DNA of 64,000 nt from Hoeflea_A sp040932035. GTDB lineage: Bacteria > Pseudomonadota > Alphaproteobacteria > Rhizobiales > Rhizobiaceae. Shown piece after piece: positions 7,437-16,022 of the stretch (position 1 is the first letter of the stretch; every line of letters begins with the position of its first letter). The position numbers and the translations under genes are program-made. The stretch is from NCBI RefSeq assembly GCF_040932035.1, contig NZ_JBFRBB010000002.1, positions 930,001 to 994,000 of the forward strand, written 5' to 3'. The notes below the pieces were generated by a model. That model did no database searches. It had not been told where the DNA came from and was given only the letters and a program-made list of their open reading frames with translations.

Positions 7437-8972
7437 TTACTTGAGAGTTCCTTCTTCTGCCCTTCCAACCTTCTCCGGCTGCCGCGCTTTTTTTGGCCGC
7501 GACAGGTTGGCCATGCGACGCCAGAGGTAGAAGCCGATCAGCGGTGTCAGGATGATGATGGCCAGCATGCTTGGCCGCTGAGTAAATGCGAAACCGATCA
7601 AATCGCCGCCGGACATGGCCATGGTCTGGCCAAAGGCATATTCGAGCGGACCGCCGAGTATGAATCCCATCACCATAGGCATGACCTCAAAACGGGCCAT
7701 CCTCGCGATGATGCCGAAGGCACCGAAACCGATGAGCATGAGCAGATCGACCGGATCCGAACGGAACACGTAGGATCCGGCAAAGGCGAACAAGATGACG
7801 GCGGGGATAAGCATCGAATTCTTGATGGTCACGATACGCGCAAAAAACGGGATCGAAAGATATCCGATGACGATAAATAGGAGATTGGCAAAGACCATCG
7901 CCGTCAAAATGGCAAAAACCGTTGCCCCCTGCTCCTCGAAGAGTTGCGGGCCGGGTCTGAGGCCCTGCGCCACGAATGCGCCAAGCAGGATAGCAGTCAC
8001 GTTGTCCCCCGGAATGCCGAGCGTCAGAAGCGGCACCAGCGTCGGCCCATTGACCGCGTTGTTGGCAGCTTCGGCGGCAGCGACGCCTTCGATTTCCCCT
8101 TTGCCGAAGGTCTCCGGATGGTCAGACGCATTTTTCGCTGCTGTATATCCAAGCATCGCCGCGACCACCTGACCGAGGCCCGGAACGATGCCGATGGCCG
8201 TACCGATCACCGTTGAGCGGCAGATCGTGCGGAAACAACGTTTGAGTTCGGCAAGCCGCAGGCGCTCGCCGACGATCCTGGCCGTCTGTGCCATATCCAC
8301 CTTGCGGCCAAGCACGGCGGCGATCTCGGGCAATGCGAAAAGACCGATCAGCATCGGCAGAAGCGGCACACCTCCGCGCAGGTCGAAACTGCCGAAGGTA
8401 AACCGTTCGACGCCGCCGACAGGGTCCGTCCCGACAAAGGACAGCCAGAGCCCGGCAGTCATCATCATCAGGCTTTTGACCGGACTGCTGCCGGCCGTCA
8501 CCGCGATGACGATCAGGCTCAGGAACAGGATCGCGGCAAGTTCCGGCGGGCCGAACTGCATAACCAGCAGGGCGATCGGAAAAATCATCAGGATGGTCAG
8601 AATATCGGAGGTGAAATCGCCGAAAATCGACGAAAACAACGCAATATCCAGCGCCTTGCGCGACTTGCCCTTCTTTGTCAGAGCATAGCCATCCGCCGTT
8701 GTTGCCACAGCGGCGCCGGTCCCCGGCATCGACACAAGGATCGCCGGCACGCTGCCGCCGAAAATACCGCCCTTGTAGATGCCGAGCAGAAACGGGATGC
8801 CCACGATCGGGTCTAGGAAAAACGACACCGGCAACAAGATTGCCATGGCCATGAGTGTCGTGAACCCCGGAAGCGACCCGACCAACATGCCGAAAAAAAG
8901 GCCTGCTGCCATCATCGCGAACGTGTCGACGCGGAAGGCCATGAAAAAGCCGGTTGCGAACTGCTCAAACAT
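7437..8972 (-). CDS. tctA: TTT transporter large membrane subunit TctA
   Basis: A 511-residue polytopic protein with about 12 transmembrane helices, the main channel subunit of a tripartite tricarboxylate transporter. The family's duplicated signature is visible: GMLVGSLPGFTTLMAMA in the first half and an equivalent GTAIGIVPGLGQVVAAM in the second, plus the KGGIFGGSVPAIL segment. A TTG lies directly before the ATG at 8972; the ATG is preferred. It is followed 46 bp later by tctC. It probably imports the organic acid recognised by that receptor. Confidence 0.92.
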   Translation of the reverse strand: MFEQFATGFFMAFRVDTFAMMAAGLFFGMLVGSLPGFTTLMAMAILLPVSFFLDPIVGIPFLLGIYKGGIFGGSVPAILVSMPGTGAAVATTADGYALTKKGKSRKALDIALFSSIFGDFTSDILTILMIFPIALLVMQFGPPELAAILFLSLIVIAVTAGSSPVKSLMMMTAGLWLSFVGTDPVGGVERFTFGSFDLRGGVPLLPMLIGLFALPEIAAVLGRKVDMAQTARIVGERLRLAELKRCFRTICRSTVIGTAIGIVPGLGQVVAAMLGYTAAKNASDHPETFGKGEIEGVAAAEAANNAVNGPTLVPLLTLGIPGDNVTAILLGAFVAQGLRPGPQLFEEQGATVFAILTAMVFANLLFIVIGYLSIPFFARIVTIKNSMLIPAVILFAFAGSYVFRSDPVDLLMLIGFGAFGIIARMARFEVMPMVMGFILGGPLEYAFGQTMAMSGGDLIGFAFTQRPSMLAIIILTPLIGFYLWRRMANLSRPKKARQPEKVGRAEEGTLK

Positions 8973-9012
8973 CAAAGGCCTGTACTGTCATTCGGATGCA
9001 CATGATCTGCGT

Positions 9013-9528
9013 TCAGCTCCCCAATATTTTGGCAATAAGAAATTCCAGGCCGCTCAGTTCCGGCAGTGAAACGAGCAGGACCCTGGTCGCAAGAAGATAG
9101 AATGCGAGCGGAAGAACAAAAGAAAAAACAACGATTTGAATAATGTTCCTGCTTCCAGCAACGAGCGACAGAAGCACCATTGCAATGAAGGAGGACGTTA
9201 TGAATCCGAGCGGATAGAAGATCAGCGCATAAAGAAGCAGGACGAGAAAAAACGCCCCAATATTGAGCCAGTTGGTCTGCCCTGTAAGGCTTTCGTCAGC
9301 GGCCTCTTCCGCTGAACCTGATCTCCGGTAGACGCCGTAGAAGAACAGCCCGCACAACAGGATCATCATGCCCATCGAGATCAACGGAAAGGATGTCGGC
9401 TCAATGGCGCTCAGCGACCGGCCGAATAGCGTTTTCGGCTTGGCGACCATCAGGTCGATGAAAACAGCGAACGTGACCGCAAGAACGAGAAGCGATCCGG
9501 CAACGGCTACCTCCAGACGCCTTTGCAT
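9013..9528 (-). CDS. tctB: TTT transporter small membrane subunit TctB
   Basis: A 171-residue protein with four predicted transmembrane helices, matching the TctB small subunit in size and topology: residues about 10-30, 45-65, 90-130 (two hairpin helices) and 135-165. Sequence is weakly conserved in this family, so the call rests on topology and position directly upstream of tctA. It is the first gene of the operon. The LysR gene is divergent across a 196-bp spacer that carries a CTAT-N11-ATAG box. Confidence 0.85.
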   Translation of the reverse strand: MQRRLEVAVAGSLLVLAVTFAVFIDLMVAKPKTLFGRSLSAIEPTSFPLISMGMMILLCGLFFYGVYRRSGSAEEAADESLTGQTNWLNIGAFFLVLLLYALIFYPLGFITSSFIAMVLLSLVAGSRNIIQIVVFSFVLPLAFYLLATRVLLVSLPELSGLEFLIAKILGS

Positions 9529-9639
9529 CAGCTTCTTCGCCTCGTGCCTGTTGCTCCGAGCCTCATTGTGCCTCCCTCATGTTTTTTATGGAGTGTAGTG
9601 CCTCCGGCCGGGAAATCGAAATGCATTATAGGTTTACTT

Positions 9640-9658
9640 CTATGACAAATTGGAATAG
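9640..9658. promoter_or_regulatory. LysR box CTAT-N11-ATAG (copy 1)
   Basis: A perfect CTAT-N11-ATAG inverted repeat lies between tctB and the LysR gene at 9725. A second ATAG at 9628-9631 faces the same CTAT across 8 bp, making a possible three-half-site LysR region. The same box recurs at 11809-11827. Confidence 0.65.
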
Positions 9659-9724
9659 TTAACCCCTGTTTGGTTCTAGCCTCTTGCGATAAACGAAGAC
9701 CATTTCGACCGCGGAGAGTAAATC

Positions 9725-10648
9725 ATGAAACTACGGCAACTGGAGGCAATGCGTGCCCTGATCGCCACCGGCACGACCACTCAGGCCGCCGAGGTGATGG
9801 GGATCAGCCAGTCGGCAATCAGCCGCCTGATAAGCCAGTTGGAGGACACGCTTGGTTTCGTGCTCTTTGATCGTCACCGCGGCAGGCTGTCGATTACACC
9901 GGAGGGTCGCGAGTTCTTCGGAATCGCAGAAGATATTCTGACGCAGGTCGACCAGATCCAGGAAACAGCCTCCAATATTCGCGCGCATGGAACCGGAACA
10001 TTGCGCGTCGTGGCCATGCCTGCAATCGGCACATGCATGCTGCCTCAACCGTTGAAAATGCTGCGCGAGGAATACAAGAACCTCAACATTATTGTGGACC
10101 TGAAGAACCGCAGCGACCTGCAGCAGGCCGTCGCCGAGAGAAAATACGACATCGGTCTCGCGACGCTTCCGATCGTGCAGCAGGGGCTGACTGTCGAACC
10201 GCTTTGTACAGTGCGTTCAGTGCTGATCATGCCCAGAGGCCACCGGCTTTCCGTAAAGGACGTAATCAACGCCGAGGATCTTGACGGCGAGAACCTGGTT
10301 TCGCTTTCGGCGGACACCGTCATGCGCTACCGGACGGAAGAGCTGTTCAGCAAGCTGAAGATCAAATGCCCCTCCGCCATCGAGGCGCAGTCGACCATTC
10401 TCCTTGGAAATCTGGTGAAGATCGGCCTGGGCGTCGCAGTCGTCCATCCCTTTGTCGCCGACCATTTTCGCGAACAGCTTGAAATCCGGCCCTTCGAACC
10501 CGAGATCGACATCAGCTACGGGCTGATTTATGCGCAGGGCGCACGCCGTTTGCGCGTCGCCGATCAGCTCTCAAAGAATATGCGGATCTGTTTTTCGGGA
10601 ACCAGCCAGTTTATCCCGCATGATCAGGATCAAAGCCCAGCCGGTTAA
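9725..10648 (+). CDS. LysR-family transcriptional regulator (TTT-linked)
   Basis: A 307-residue LysR protein. The N-terminal HTH is clear (MKLRQLEAMRALIATGTTTQAAEVMGISQSAIS), followed by the linker helix and an effector domain from about residue 93. GGAGAG upstream of the ATG supports the start. It is divergent from tctBAC and convergent with a Gfo/Idh/MocA gene, overlapping its end by 4 bp. Because CTAT-N11-ATAG boxes occur upstream of both the TTT operon and that dehydrogenase, it probably controls both. Confidence 0.92.
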   Translation: MKLRQLEAMRALIATGTTTQAAEVMGISQSAISRLISQLEDTLGFVLFDRHRGRLSITPEGREFFGIAEDILTQVDQIQETASNIRAHGTGTLRVVAMPAIGTCMLPQPLKMLREEYKNLNIIVDLKNRSDLQQAVAERKYDIGLATLPIVQQGLTVEPLCTVRSVLIMPRGHRLSVKDVINAEDLDGENLVSLSADTVMRYRTEELFSKLKIKCPSAIEAQSTILLGNLVKIGLGVAVVHPFVADHFREQLEIRPFEPEIDISYGLIYAQGARRLRVADQLSKNMRICFSGTSQFIPHDQDQSPAG

Positions 10649-11703
10649 CTCGCCAGCGATGTTATGTCTGCATCGTTAAGCGGCAGGGAAACCGGCTCAT
10701 TGCGCTCGGCCGATAGATCCGCCGCAACGTAGACCTCCATGACCTTGCGCGCCTGTTCCGGCGTCACCAGCACCGGTTTGTCGAGCGCAACAGCCTCAAT
10801 GAAATGATGCGTTTCATTCGCCATCGGCCCGGCAAAGACATGATTGACGGGCTCGCCCGGCATTGAGGACATCGGGAACTGAATGCCGTTGTCCACGGTA
10901 TTGAGCACAACATCGCGGTGCGTGTCATCGATCAGCAGAGCGCCCTTGGTGCCAACCATTTCAAGCGTTGTTGCCGAGTAGTTCGGGTATCCGAGCGGCA
11001 GGATCCAGCCGGCGCCGATGGTGAAGGACACGCCGCTGTCCATGGTCACGATAATCCAGGTGCAGTCCGGTGCGCCATTGATCTCCTTCATGGTCTTGTA
11101 AACCGTCTGGGCGTACACGCGCACAGGCTTTGCCGGCTCCAGACACCACAGAACAAAATCGAGATCGTGTGTGGCCTCCATGGCCGCCGGCGACAGCTTT
11201 ACGCGCCCGGATATCTTCTTGCCGAGGCTGCGGGTAATGTGACGGCTGATCAGGGCGCTGACCGGCTCGCCAAGCGTCCCGTCCTCGAGCGATTTCTTGA
11301 TATAGGCATACTTCGGATTGAAGCGCTGGGAATAACCGATGGTGAACTTCACGCCGTGCTGGCGGGCAAGCGCGACCAATTCGTCGGCCTCGGCCAGCGT
11401 TATCGCGATCGGCTTTTCTAAAAACACGTGTTTGCCGGCGACAATCGACGCCTTGGCCATGGGATAATGCGTCGTCTCGGGGGTTGCGGAGATGATGATT
11501 GCGTCGATGTCTGGGTTGTCGATCAGCCTTTGATAGTCTGTTGTTGCACTTGCCGCACGCGAAGATGCCTGCACCTCACGCAGGCGCTCCTCGTTGATCT
11601 CGGCGATGTGAAGGTCAGCGACAAGCGGATTGGCACAACAGGCCTCCGCACGAATTCCGCCGCACCAGCCCGTTCCGACAACGCCCACATTGATCTGCCT
11701 CAT
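10645..11703 (-). CDS. Gfo/Idh/MocA family oxidoreductase
   Basis: A 352-residue dehydrogenase starting MRQINVGVVGTGWCGG, with the NAD(P) loop GTGWCG at about 10-15 and the catalytic EKPIA motif near residue 95. The C-terminal GFO/IDH domain has the ATHDLD segment. The ATG at 11703 with GGAAGG upstream is preferred over a longer frame beginning at 11760, which adds a non-homologous tail. Upstream lies the second CTAT-N11-ATAG box. It resembles the paralogue at 16015 (shared DTHRDVVL segment), suggesting duplication within this region. Confidence 0.9.
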   Translation of the reverse strand: MRQINVGVVGTGWCGGIRAEACCANPLVADLHIAEINEERLREVQASSRAASATTDYQRLIDNPDIDAIIISATPETTHYPMAKASIVAGKHVFLEKPIAITLAEADELVALARQHGVKFTIGYSQRFNPKYAYIKKSLEDGTLGEPVSALISRHITRSLGKKISGRVKLSPAAMEATHDLDFVLWCLEPAKPVRVYAQTVYKTMKEINGAPDCTWIIVTMDSGVSFTIGAGWILPLGYPNYSATTLEMVGTKGALLIDDTHRDVVLNTVDNGIQFPMSSMPGEPVNHVFAGPMANETHHFIEAVALDKPVLVTPEQARKVMEVYVAADLSAERNEPVSLPLNDADITSLAS

Positions 11704-11808
11704 GAATAATCGCCTTCCGCACAAGAAGAATAAGCCGTGTGATGTGAATGGTTGACCCACAGGCTAGCCGCATGCAGACGGCAACAAAAATGCGAATTTA
11801 AGCTAAGT

Positions 11809-11827
11809 CTATGCGAAAAACGAATAG
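11809..11827. promoter_or_regulatory. LysR box CTAT-N11-ATAG (copy 2)
   Basis: Same motif as at 9640-9658: perfect CTAT and ATAG arms separated by exactly 11 bp, 106 bp upstream of the dehydrogenase start at 11703. The two 11-bp spacers differ in sequence, as expected for a dimer contacting only the arms. Confidence 0.62.
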
Positions 11828-11938
11828 CTTCGCGATTGCAAGGTCATGCAAAGGCAAATTGTTGGGGCGCTGGAGGTAACCCGGAATCTAACTTGCCCGT
11901 TTGGTGTTCACAACTGGGTTTGGCAATCAGGTTTTCTG

Positions 11939-11959
11939 ATATGCCCCATTGGGACATAT
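11939..11959. promoter_or_regulatory. 21-bp near-perfect palindrome, candidate operator
   Basis: Arms ATATGCCCCA and TGGGACATAT pair around a central T with one mismatch. It lies 196 bp upstream of the CMD-family gene. Length and symmetry suit a GntR or TetR dimer site. No cognate regulator is identified. Confidence 0.45.
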
Positions 11960-12154
11960 GATTACAAACACGACATTTGCCGTCGAAATCAATCTGCTGA
12001 ACCCGTATCCTCAAAGACGGGTCGGTGAATGGTCGGCGCAATAAGCCGGGAATAATCCTGACAATCGCAGGTGCATTTCAAACAAAAATAACGCCCCCCA
12101 AAAACCCGCCAATTATTCTGTCGGGAACGAAAATATTACCTGGGAGGGACAGGA

Positions 12155-12736
12155 ATGTCGCATGTCGAGCCGTTGAGTATCGAGGAAACGGACGAGGCCA
12201 AGGCCGACATTGAACAATTGGCATCGGCGACCGGATTTGTTGCAAACTCAATGCTCATGCTGGCAAGACGCCCGGAAATTGCCCGCGCGGTTCTCGGACT
12301 GATCCGTGCGGTCGTGCGCAACCCCGACGGCACGGTCGATCCGGCGCTGCGCTGGATGGTGGCCCATGTCACAAGCCGCGCCAACGGATGCAATTACTGC
12401 TCCGCGCACACATTCAAAAACGGTGCCGACAATGGCGTTCCGGACGAAAAACTGTCGGTGATATGGGAATTCGAAACCAGTCCGGTTTTTACCGACGCAG
12501 AACGCGCGGCGCTGCGTATTGCCGTCACCGGCGGCCAGTGCCCCGCCTACGCGACCGCTGAGGATATGACCGAGCTGCGCCGTCATTTCTCCGAGGAACA
12601 GATCATCGAAATCGGCGCCGTTATCGCGCTATTCGGCTTTAACAACCGCTGGAACGCCCTGATGGCGACCGATATCGAGCCCGCAGTCACCGAATTCCTT
12701 GCAAGCAAATCATATGAAGGAGCGAAGAACCAATAA
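12155..12736 (+). CDS. Carboxymuconolactone decarboxylase / AhpD-like protein
   Basis: A 193-residue protein of the CMD/AhpD superfamily. The redox signature CNYCSAH (Cys79, Cys82, His85) identifies the AhpD-like peroxidase-related branch rather than the cysteine-free PcaC decarboxylases. The GGGAGGGAC ribosome-binding site just before the ATG supports the start. It begins an operon with tctCBA and a dehydrogenase, all on the plus strand. It may detoxify peroxides or act on a cyclic intermediate in the same pathway; the second is speculative. Confidence 0.88.
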   Translation: MSHVEPLSIEETDEAKADIEQLASATGFVANSMLMLARRPEIARAVLGLIRAVVRNPDGTVDPALRWMVAHVTSRANGCNYCSAHTFKNGADNGVPDEKLSVIWEFETSPVFTDAERAALRIAVTGGQCPAYATAEDMTELRRHFSEEQIIEIGAVIALFGFNNRWNALMATDIEPAVTEFLASKSYEGAKNQ

Positions 12737-12742
12737 GCCATT

Positions 12743-12759
12743 CCGGGCGACACGCCCGG
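12743..12759 (+). other. Intercistronic hairpin before tctC2
   Basis: Perfect 7-bp stem CCGGGCG/CGCCCGG around ACA, followed by AATTTTA and then the GGAGG of the next gene. It may protect or attenuate the transcript so that the binding protein is made in excess. Confidence 0.5.
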
Positions 12760-12779
12760 CAATTTTAGTGGAGGAAAAA

Positions 12780-13901
12780 ATGGCAAAAACAAAACCAAGA
12801 GGGAATACTTTATCGGCAATCGACCGGAGAACTTTTCTAGCCGGATCGGCCGCATCAATGGCAGCCTTGTCCATTACCATACCCGCCGACCAGGCACGGG
12901 CAGCCGGCTATCCGGAACGTGCCATAACACTCGTTGTCATGTACGGCGCCGGCGGCGGAACCGACACCATTATGCGCAAGCTCGCAGAAGAAATGGGCAA
13001 CTCGCGCAACTGGAAGATCAATGTCATCAACAAGCCCGGCGCGGTTGGCGGCGTTGCAACCCAGTATGTGCACGGGCAGGCATCCGATGGCTACACCGTC
13101 CTTGGCGGAGCCAATTACAACAAGTTCGTTCGTGTCATGGGGCATGTTGATTTTGTGCCATGGGAAGAATGGGTGTTTTTCCAGGCTGCCACCGCCAATG
13201 CAAGCTGGTCGGTGCCTGTGGATTCTCCGTTCAAGACATTCGATGATGTCGTGGCGGCTGCCAAGGCCGACCCCGGCAAGATCACCATATCGACATCGGG
13301 TACCGGTGGCCTGTGGCATGAGCTTGCCCTGATCGTCGGATCCTTTGCCGACGTCAGCCTGAAATATGTTCCTTACAAGGGCGGCAAGGCCGCTACGCTG
13401 GCGGGACTTCAGGGTGAAGTCGACATTGCCGGCGGCGGTGTCCACGAGCATGTCGACCTCGTCAGAGCCGGAAAGCTGCGCTGCCTGCAGCAGACATCGG
13501 CCAACGACATCACGCTTGACGATGGCAAGGTCATGCCGTCAATCGGCGGTCTGGTGCCGTCCATCAAACCGTTCCTGCCGATCGGCGGCACTTACAACTT
13601 CATCATGAAGCGCGACACACCGACCGACGTTTTGGAAATGGTCAACGACGCCTTCATCGAAGCCGTGAACTCGGACGGCTTCCAGGACATGGTGAAGAGC
13701 AAGTTCTTCCAGACCGACATAAGAACCGGCGAGGCTGCGGACAAACGTGCAGCTCTGCTCGAAGTCGTCACTGTCGATACGTTCAACAAATTCTCCGACC
13801 AGATCGGAGCCGATGTTGTAACTGCCGAAGAGCTGGGGCTGCCCAAGCCCGCCGACTTCGAAACCTGGTGGCCGCCGCAGGGCTACAAGCCACGCATCTG
13901 A
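12780..13901 (+). CDS. tctC: TTT transporter substrate-binding protein, Tat-exported
   Basis: A 373-residue TctC/Bug-family receptor. Unlike the other copy it has a twin-arginine leader, DRRTFLAGSAASMAALSI at residues 16-33, ending near ARAAGYPERAITLVV. The Bug core follows, with GAGGGTDTIMR and the YVPYKGGKAATLAGL segment. GGAGG lies seven bases before the ATG at 12780; a longer frame from 12699 overlaps the upstream gene without homology. It heads a second complete TTT system (C-B-A order). Tat export suggests folding in the cytoplasm before transport. Confidence 0.92.
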   Translation: MAKTKPRGNTLSAIDRRTFLAGSAASMAALSITIPADQARAAGYPERAITLVVMYGAGGGTDTIMRKLAEEMGNSRNWKINVINKPGAVGGVATQYVHGQASDGYTVLGGANYNKFVRVMGHVDFVPWEEWVFFQAATANASWSVPVDSPFKTFDDVVAAAKADPGKITISTSGTGGLWHELALIVGSFADVSLKYVPYKGGKAATLAGLQGEVDIAGGGVHEHVDLVRAGKLRCLQQTSANDITLDDGKVMPSIGGLVPSIKPFLPIGGTYNFIMKRDTPTDVLEMVNDAFIEAVNSDGFQDMVKSKFFQTDIRTGEAADKRAALLEVVTVDTFNKFSDQIGADVVTAEELGLPKPADFETWWPPQGYKPRI

Positions 13902-13908
13902 TTGGGCC

Positions 13909-13935
13909 GGAGAAGGGAGCGCCCCCCTTTTCTCC
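13909..13935 (+). other. Hairpin after tctC2
   Basis: GGAGAAGGG pairs imperfectly with the CCCCTTTTCTCC downstream, leaving a small bulge. It is another stem-loop placed right after a binding-protein gene in this window, and probably tunes the ratio of receptor to membrane subunits. Confidence 0.45.
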
Positions 13936-13970
13936 GCCTATAATGATTGCGGCAACAGGGCTTATTTAAC

Positions 13971-14522
13971 ATGACTAACGAAAACAAGTTTTCGGGTGAA
14001 GACGAAAACGCAGGTTTTGCAACGCCTATACAGGACATGATCGCCGCCGCCTTTCTTGTGGCTCTGTCGCTGTGGGTAATGATCGAAAGCGTTCAACTCA
14101 GCAATCCGGGTACATTGTCGACAACACCGGGGCTTTTGCCATTTCTGACAGCGGGCAGCCTGTGCGTCATGGCGCTCATTCTCGGATATATGGCGATCCG
14201 GAGGCGGGCAACCGGCGATAGCGCGGGTGCGGATGAGAAGGAAAAGCCGGAACATTTGCGCACCATCCTCCTCGCCGGCTTTATTGGCGCCTATCTGCTT
14301 TGCCTGCAGTTTTTGAAGTTTGAATATTCCGCTGTCTTGGCCGGAATGGAACTGAGCTACGGCGCCTTCGAGGTTCTCACCATCCTGTTCCTTACATTCA
14401 TTCTCGCTGTCTTCTGGGGCAAGGCCATATGGATGTGCCTGACCGTATCAGTGGTGTGGATTACGCTTCTTGCCGGAGCCTTCCGCTATGTTTTTGTCAT
14501 TCCACTACCGGGATCGGTCTGA
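13971..14522 (+). CDS. tctB: TTT transporter small membrane subunit TctB
   Basis: A 183-residue protein with four predicted transmembrane segments (about 20-38, 55-75, 100-120 and 130-175) and a polar linker near residues 78-95, as in TctB proteins. I use the ATG at 13971 in preference to a TTG eight codons upstream; neither has a strong ribosome-binding site. tctA follows after 3 bp, so translation is probably coupled. Identification rests on topology and gene order. Confidence 0.85.
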   Translation: MTNENKFSGEDENAGFATPIQDMIAAAFLVALSLWVMIESVQLSNPGTLSTTPGLLPFLTAGSLCVMALILGYMAIRRRATGDSAGADEKEKPEHLRTILLAGFIGAYLLCLQFLKFEYSAVLAGMELSYGAFEVLTILFLTFILAVFWGKAIWMCLTVSVVWITLLAGAFRYVFVIPLPGSV

Positions 14523-14525
14523 GCG

Positions 14526-16022
14526 ATGATGCTGGATTCCATAATTCAGGCGCTCACGCCTTACATTCTCTTCGTCACGCTGTCGGGCGTTTCCCTCGGC
14601 ATTGTCTGGGGTGCCCTGCCCGGCCTGTCGACAACGATGGCCATGGCGCTGCTCATCGGCCTGTCGGCCAGCATGGATCAGAACACGGCGATTTCCTTCA
14701 TGCTCGGCGTTTATACCGGCAGCGTGTTCGGAGGCGCCATATCGGCGGTACTCATCAATATTCCAGGCACGCCGGACGCGGTGCCGACGATGATCGAGGG
14801 CCACCAGCTTGCCCGTCGCGGTGAAGGCGGCAGGGCTTTGGGGATGGCCATCGGCGCGTCATTCATCGGCAACTGGGTTGGCATTGTCCTGCTCGTCGGT
14901 TTCATTCCGCTGATCCTCGCCTTCGCACTGCATTTCCGCTCCTGGGAAATGTTCCTGCTGGCCGTCATCGGCATAACCGTCAGCGGGTCGATGTCCGCCG
15001 GAAGCCTGCCACTGAAGGGATGGATCGCCGGCTGGATCGGCCTACTCGTCGCCTTTGTCGGCATTGATCCGATCCACGGCGTTCCGCGCTTTACATTCGG
15101 AACACTGGAGCTGATGGACGGCATCAACTATGTCGCCGTGCTCATCGGCCTGTTCGGCCTGGCCGAAGTGCTGCGAGTTCTGCCGCAGCGCGAGCACTAT
15201 TCCATTCCGGCAGAAGTCGGCCGTGTTATTCCGTCCTTCAACATGCTCGCCCGCTATTCGAGAACGGCTGTGCGTTCGGGCATCATCGGCACCATTATCG
15301 GCGCCATTCCGGGTGCGGGTGCCAATGTCGCGTCATTCCTGTCCTATGACATCGGCCGCCGGCGGGCAAAACCGGAAGAGCGGGCAAAATGGGGCAAGGG
15401 CAGCTACGAGGCCATCGTCAGCGCCGAGGTCGCCAACAACGCCAATATCGGCGGCTCGATGCTGCCGCTCCTGGCGCTCGGCATCCCCGGCAATGCAGCA
15501 GCGGCGGCACTTCTTGCGGCGCTTACACTGAAGAACATCGTCGTCGGCCCGACCATCGAGATCGACCATCCGGGCCTGATCTACTTCATCTATGCCGCGC
15601 TCGTCGTCGCCAACATCCTGATGTACGGCGCGGCCATTGCGCTCATCAAACCCTGCGTCAAGCTCTTCAGCCTGCCGCGCGGCCTGCTGTTACCGCTGAT
15701 CATCCCGATCTGCGTCATCGGCGCCTACGCGGTGCGGCTGAGCATGTTCGACGTCTGGGTCATGTTTGCTGCAGGCATTGCCGGCTATATTCTGCACACA
15801 TTCCGCTTTCCGACCGCACCGGTGGTTCTGGGCGTCATCCTCGGGCCGCTCGCGGACGAAAATTTGCGCCGTGCGATGCTGCTTTTCGAGGACAAATCGT
15901 TCGGTTTCGTTCTTTCGCAATATTTCGGCACGTTTTTGCTTATCGCCCTGGCAGTGATCTTTGCCGAAGGTTTCATCCGCGCGCGGCGCAACAGGAATTC
16001 AGTTGGAGGTGTTAGTGACTGA
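14526..16022 (+). CDS. tctA: TTT transporter large membrane subunit TctA
   Basis: A 498-residue, roughly 12-helix membrane protein with both copies of the TctA signature: GIVWGALPGLSTTMAMAL near residue 25 and GTIIGAIPGAGANVASFL in the second half. The segments YTGSVFGGAISAVLINIPGTP and ANIGGSMLPLLALGIPGN are also typical. It forms the permease with TctB. Its last 8 bp overlap the GTG start of the next dehydrogenase gene (GTGACTGA), so the dehydrogenase is translationally coupled to transport. Confidence 0.93.
   Translation: MMLDSIIQALTPYILFVTLSGVSLGIVWGALPGLSTTMAMALLIGLSASMDQNTAISFMLGVYTGSVFGGAISAVLINIPGTPDAVPTMIEGHQLARRGEGGRALGMAIGASFIGNWVGIVLLVGFIPLILAFALHFRSWEMFLLAVIGITVSGSMSAGSLPLKGWIAGWIGLLVAFVGIDPIHGVPRFTFGTLELMDGINYVAVLIGLFGLAEVLRVLPQREHYSIPAEVGRVIPSFNMLARYSRTAVRSGIIGTIIGAIPGAGANVASFLSYDIGRRRAKPEERAKWGKGSYEAIVSAEVANNANIGGSMLPLLALGIPGNAAAAALLAALTLKNIVVGPTIEIDHPGLIYFIYAALVVANILMYGAAIALIKPCVKLFSLPRGLLLPLIIPICVIGAYAVRLSMFDVWVMFAAGIAGYILHTFRFPTAPVVLGVILGPLADENLRRAMLLFEDKSFGFVLSQYFGTFLLIALAVIFAEGFIRARRNRNSVGGVSD

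Larger units (their letters stand above)
11704..12154. promoter_or_regulatory. Divergent intergenic region, 451 bp
   Basis: A non-coding stretch between divergent genes. It holds the LysR box at 11809-11827 (facing the dehydrogenase) and a separate 21-bp near-palindrome at 11939-11959 (facing the CMD/TTT operon). Short open frames here lack start signals and family resemblance. Confidence 0.6.

Noticed and set aside
11752..11961. Short open frames in the 451-bp spacer as genes
   Set aside because: No start signals, no family resemblance, and they overlap the operator-like repeats.
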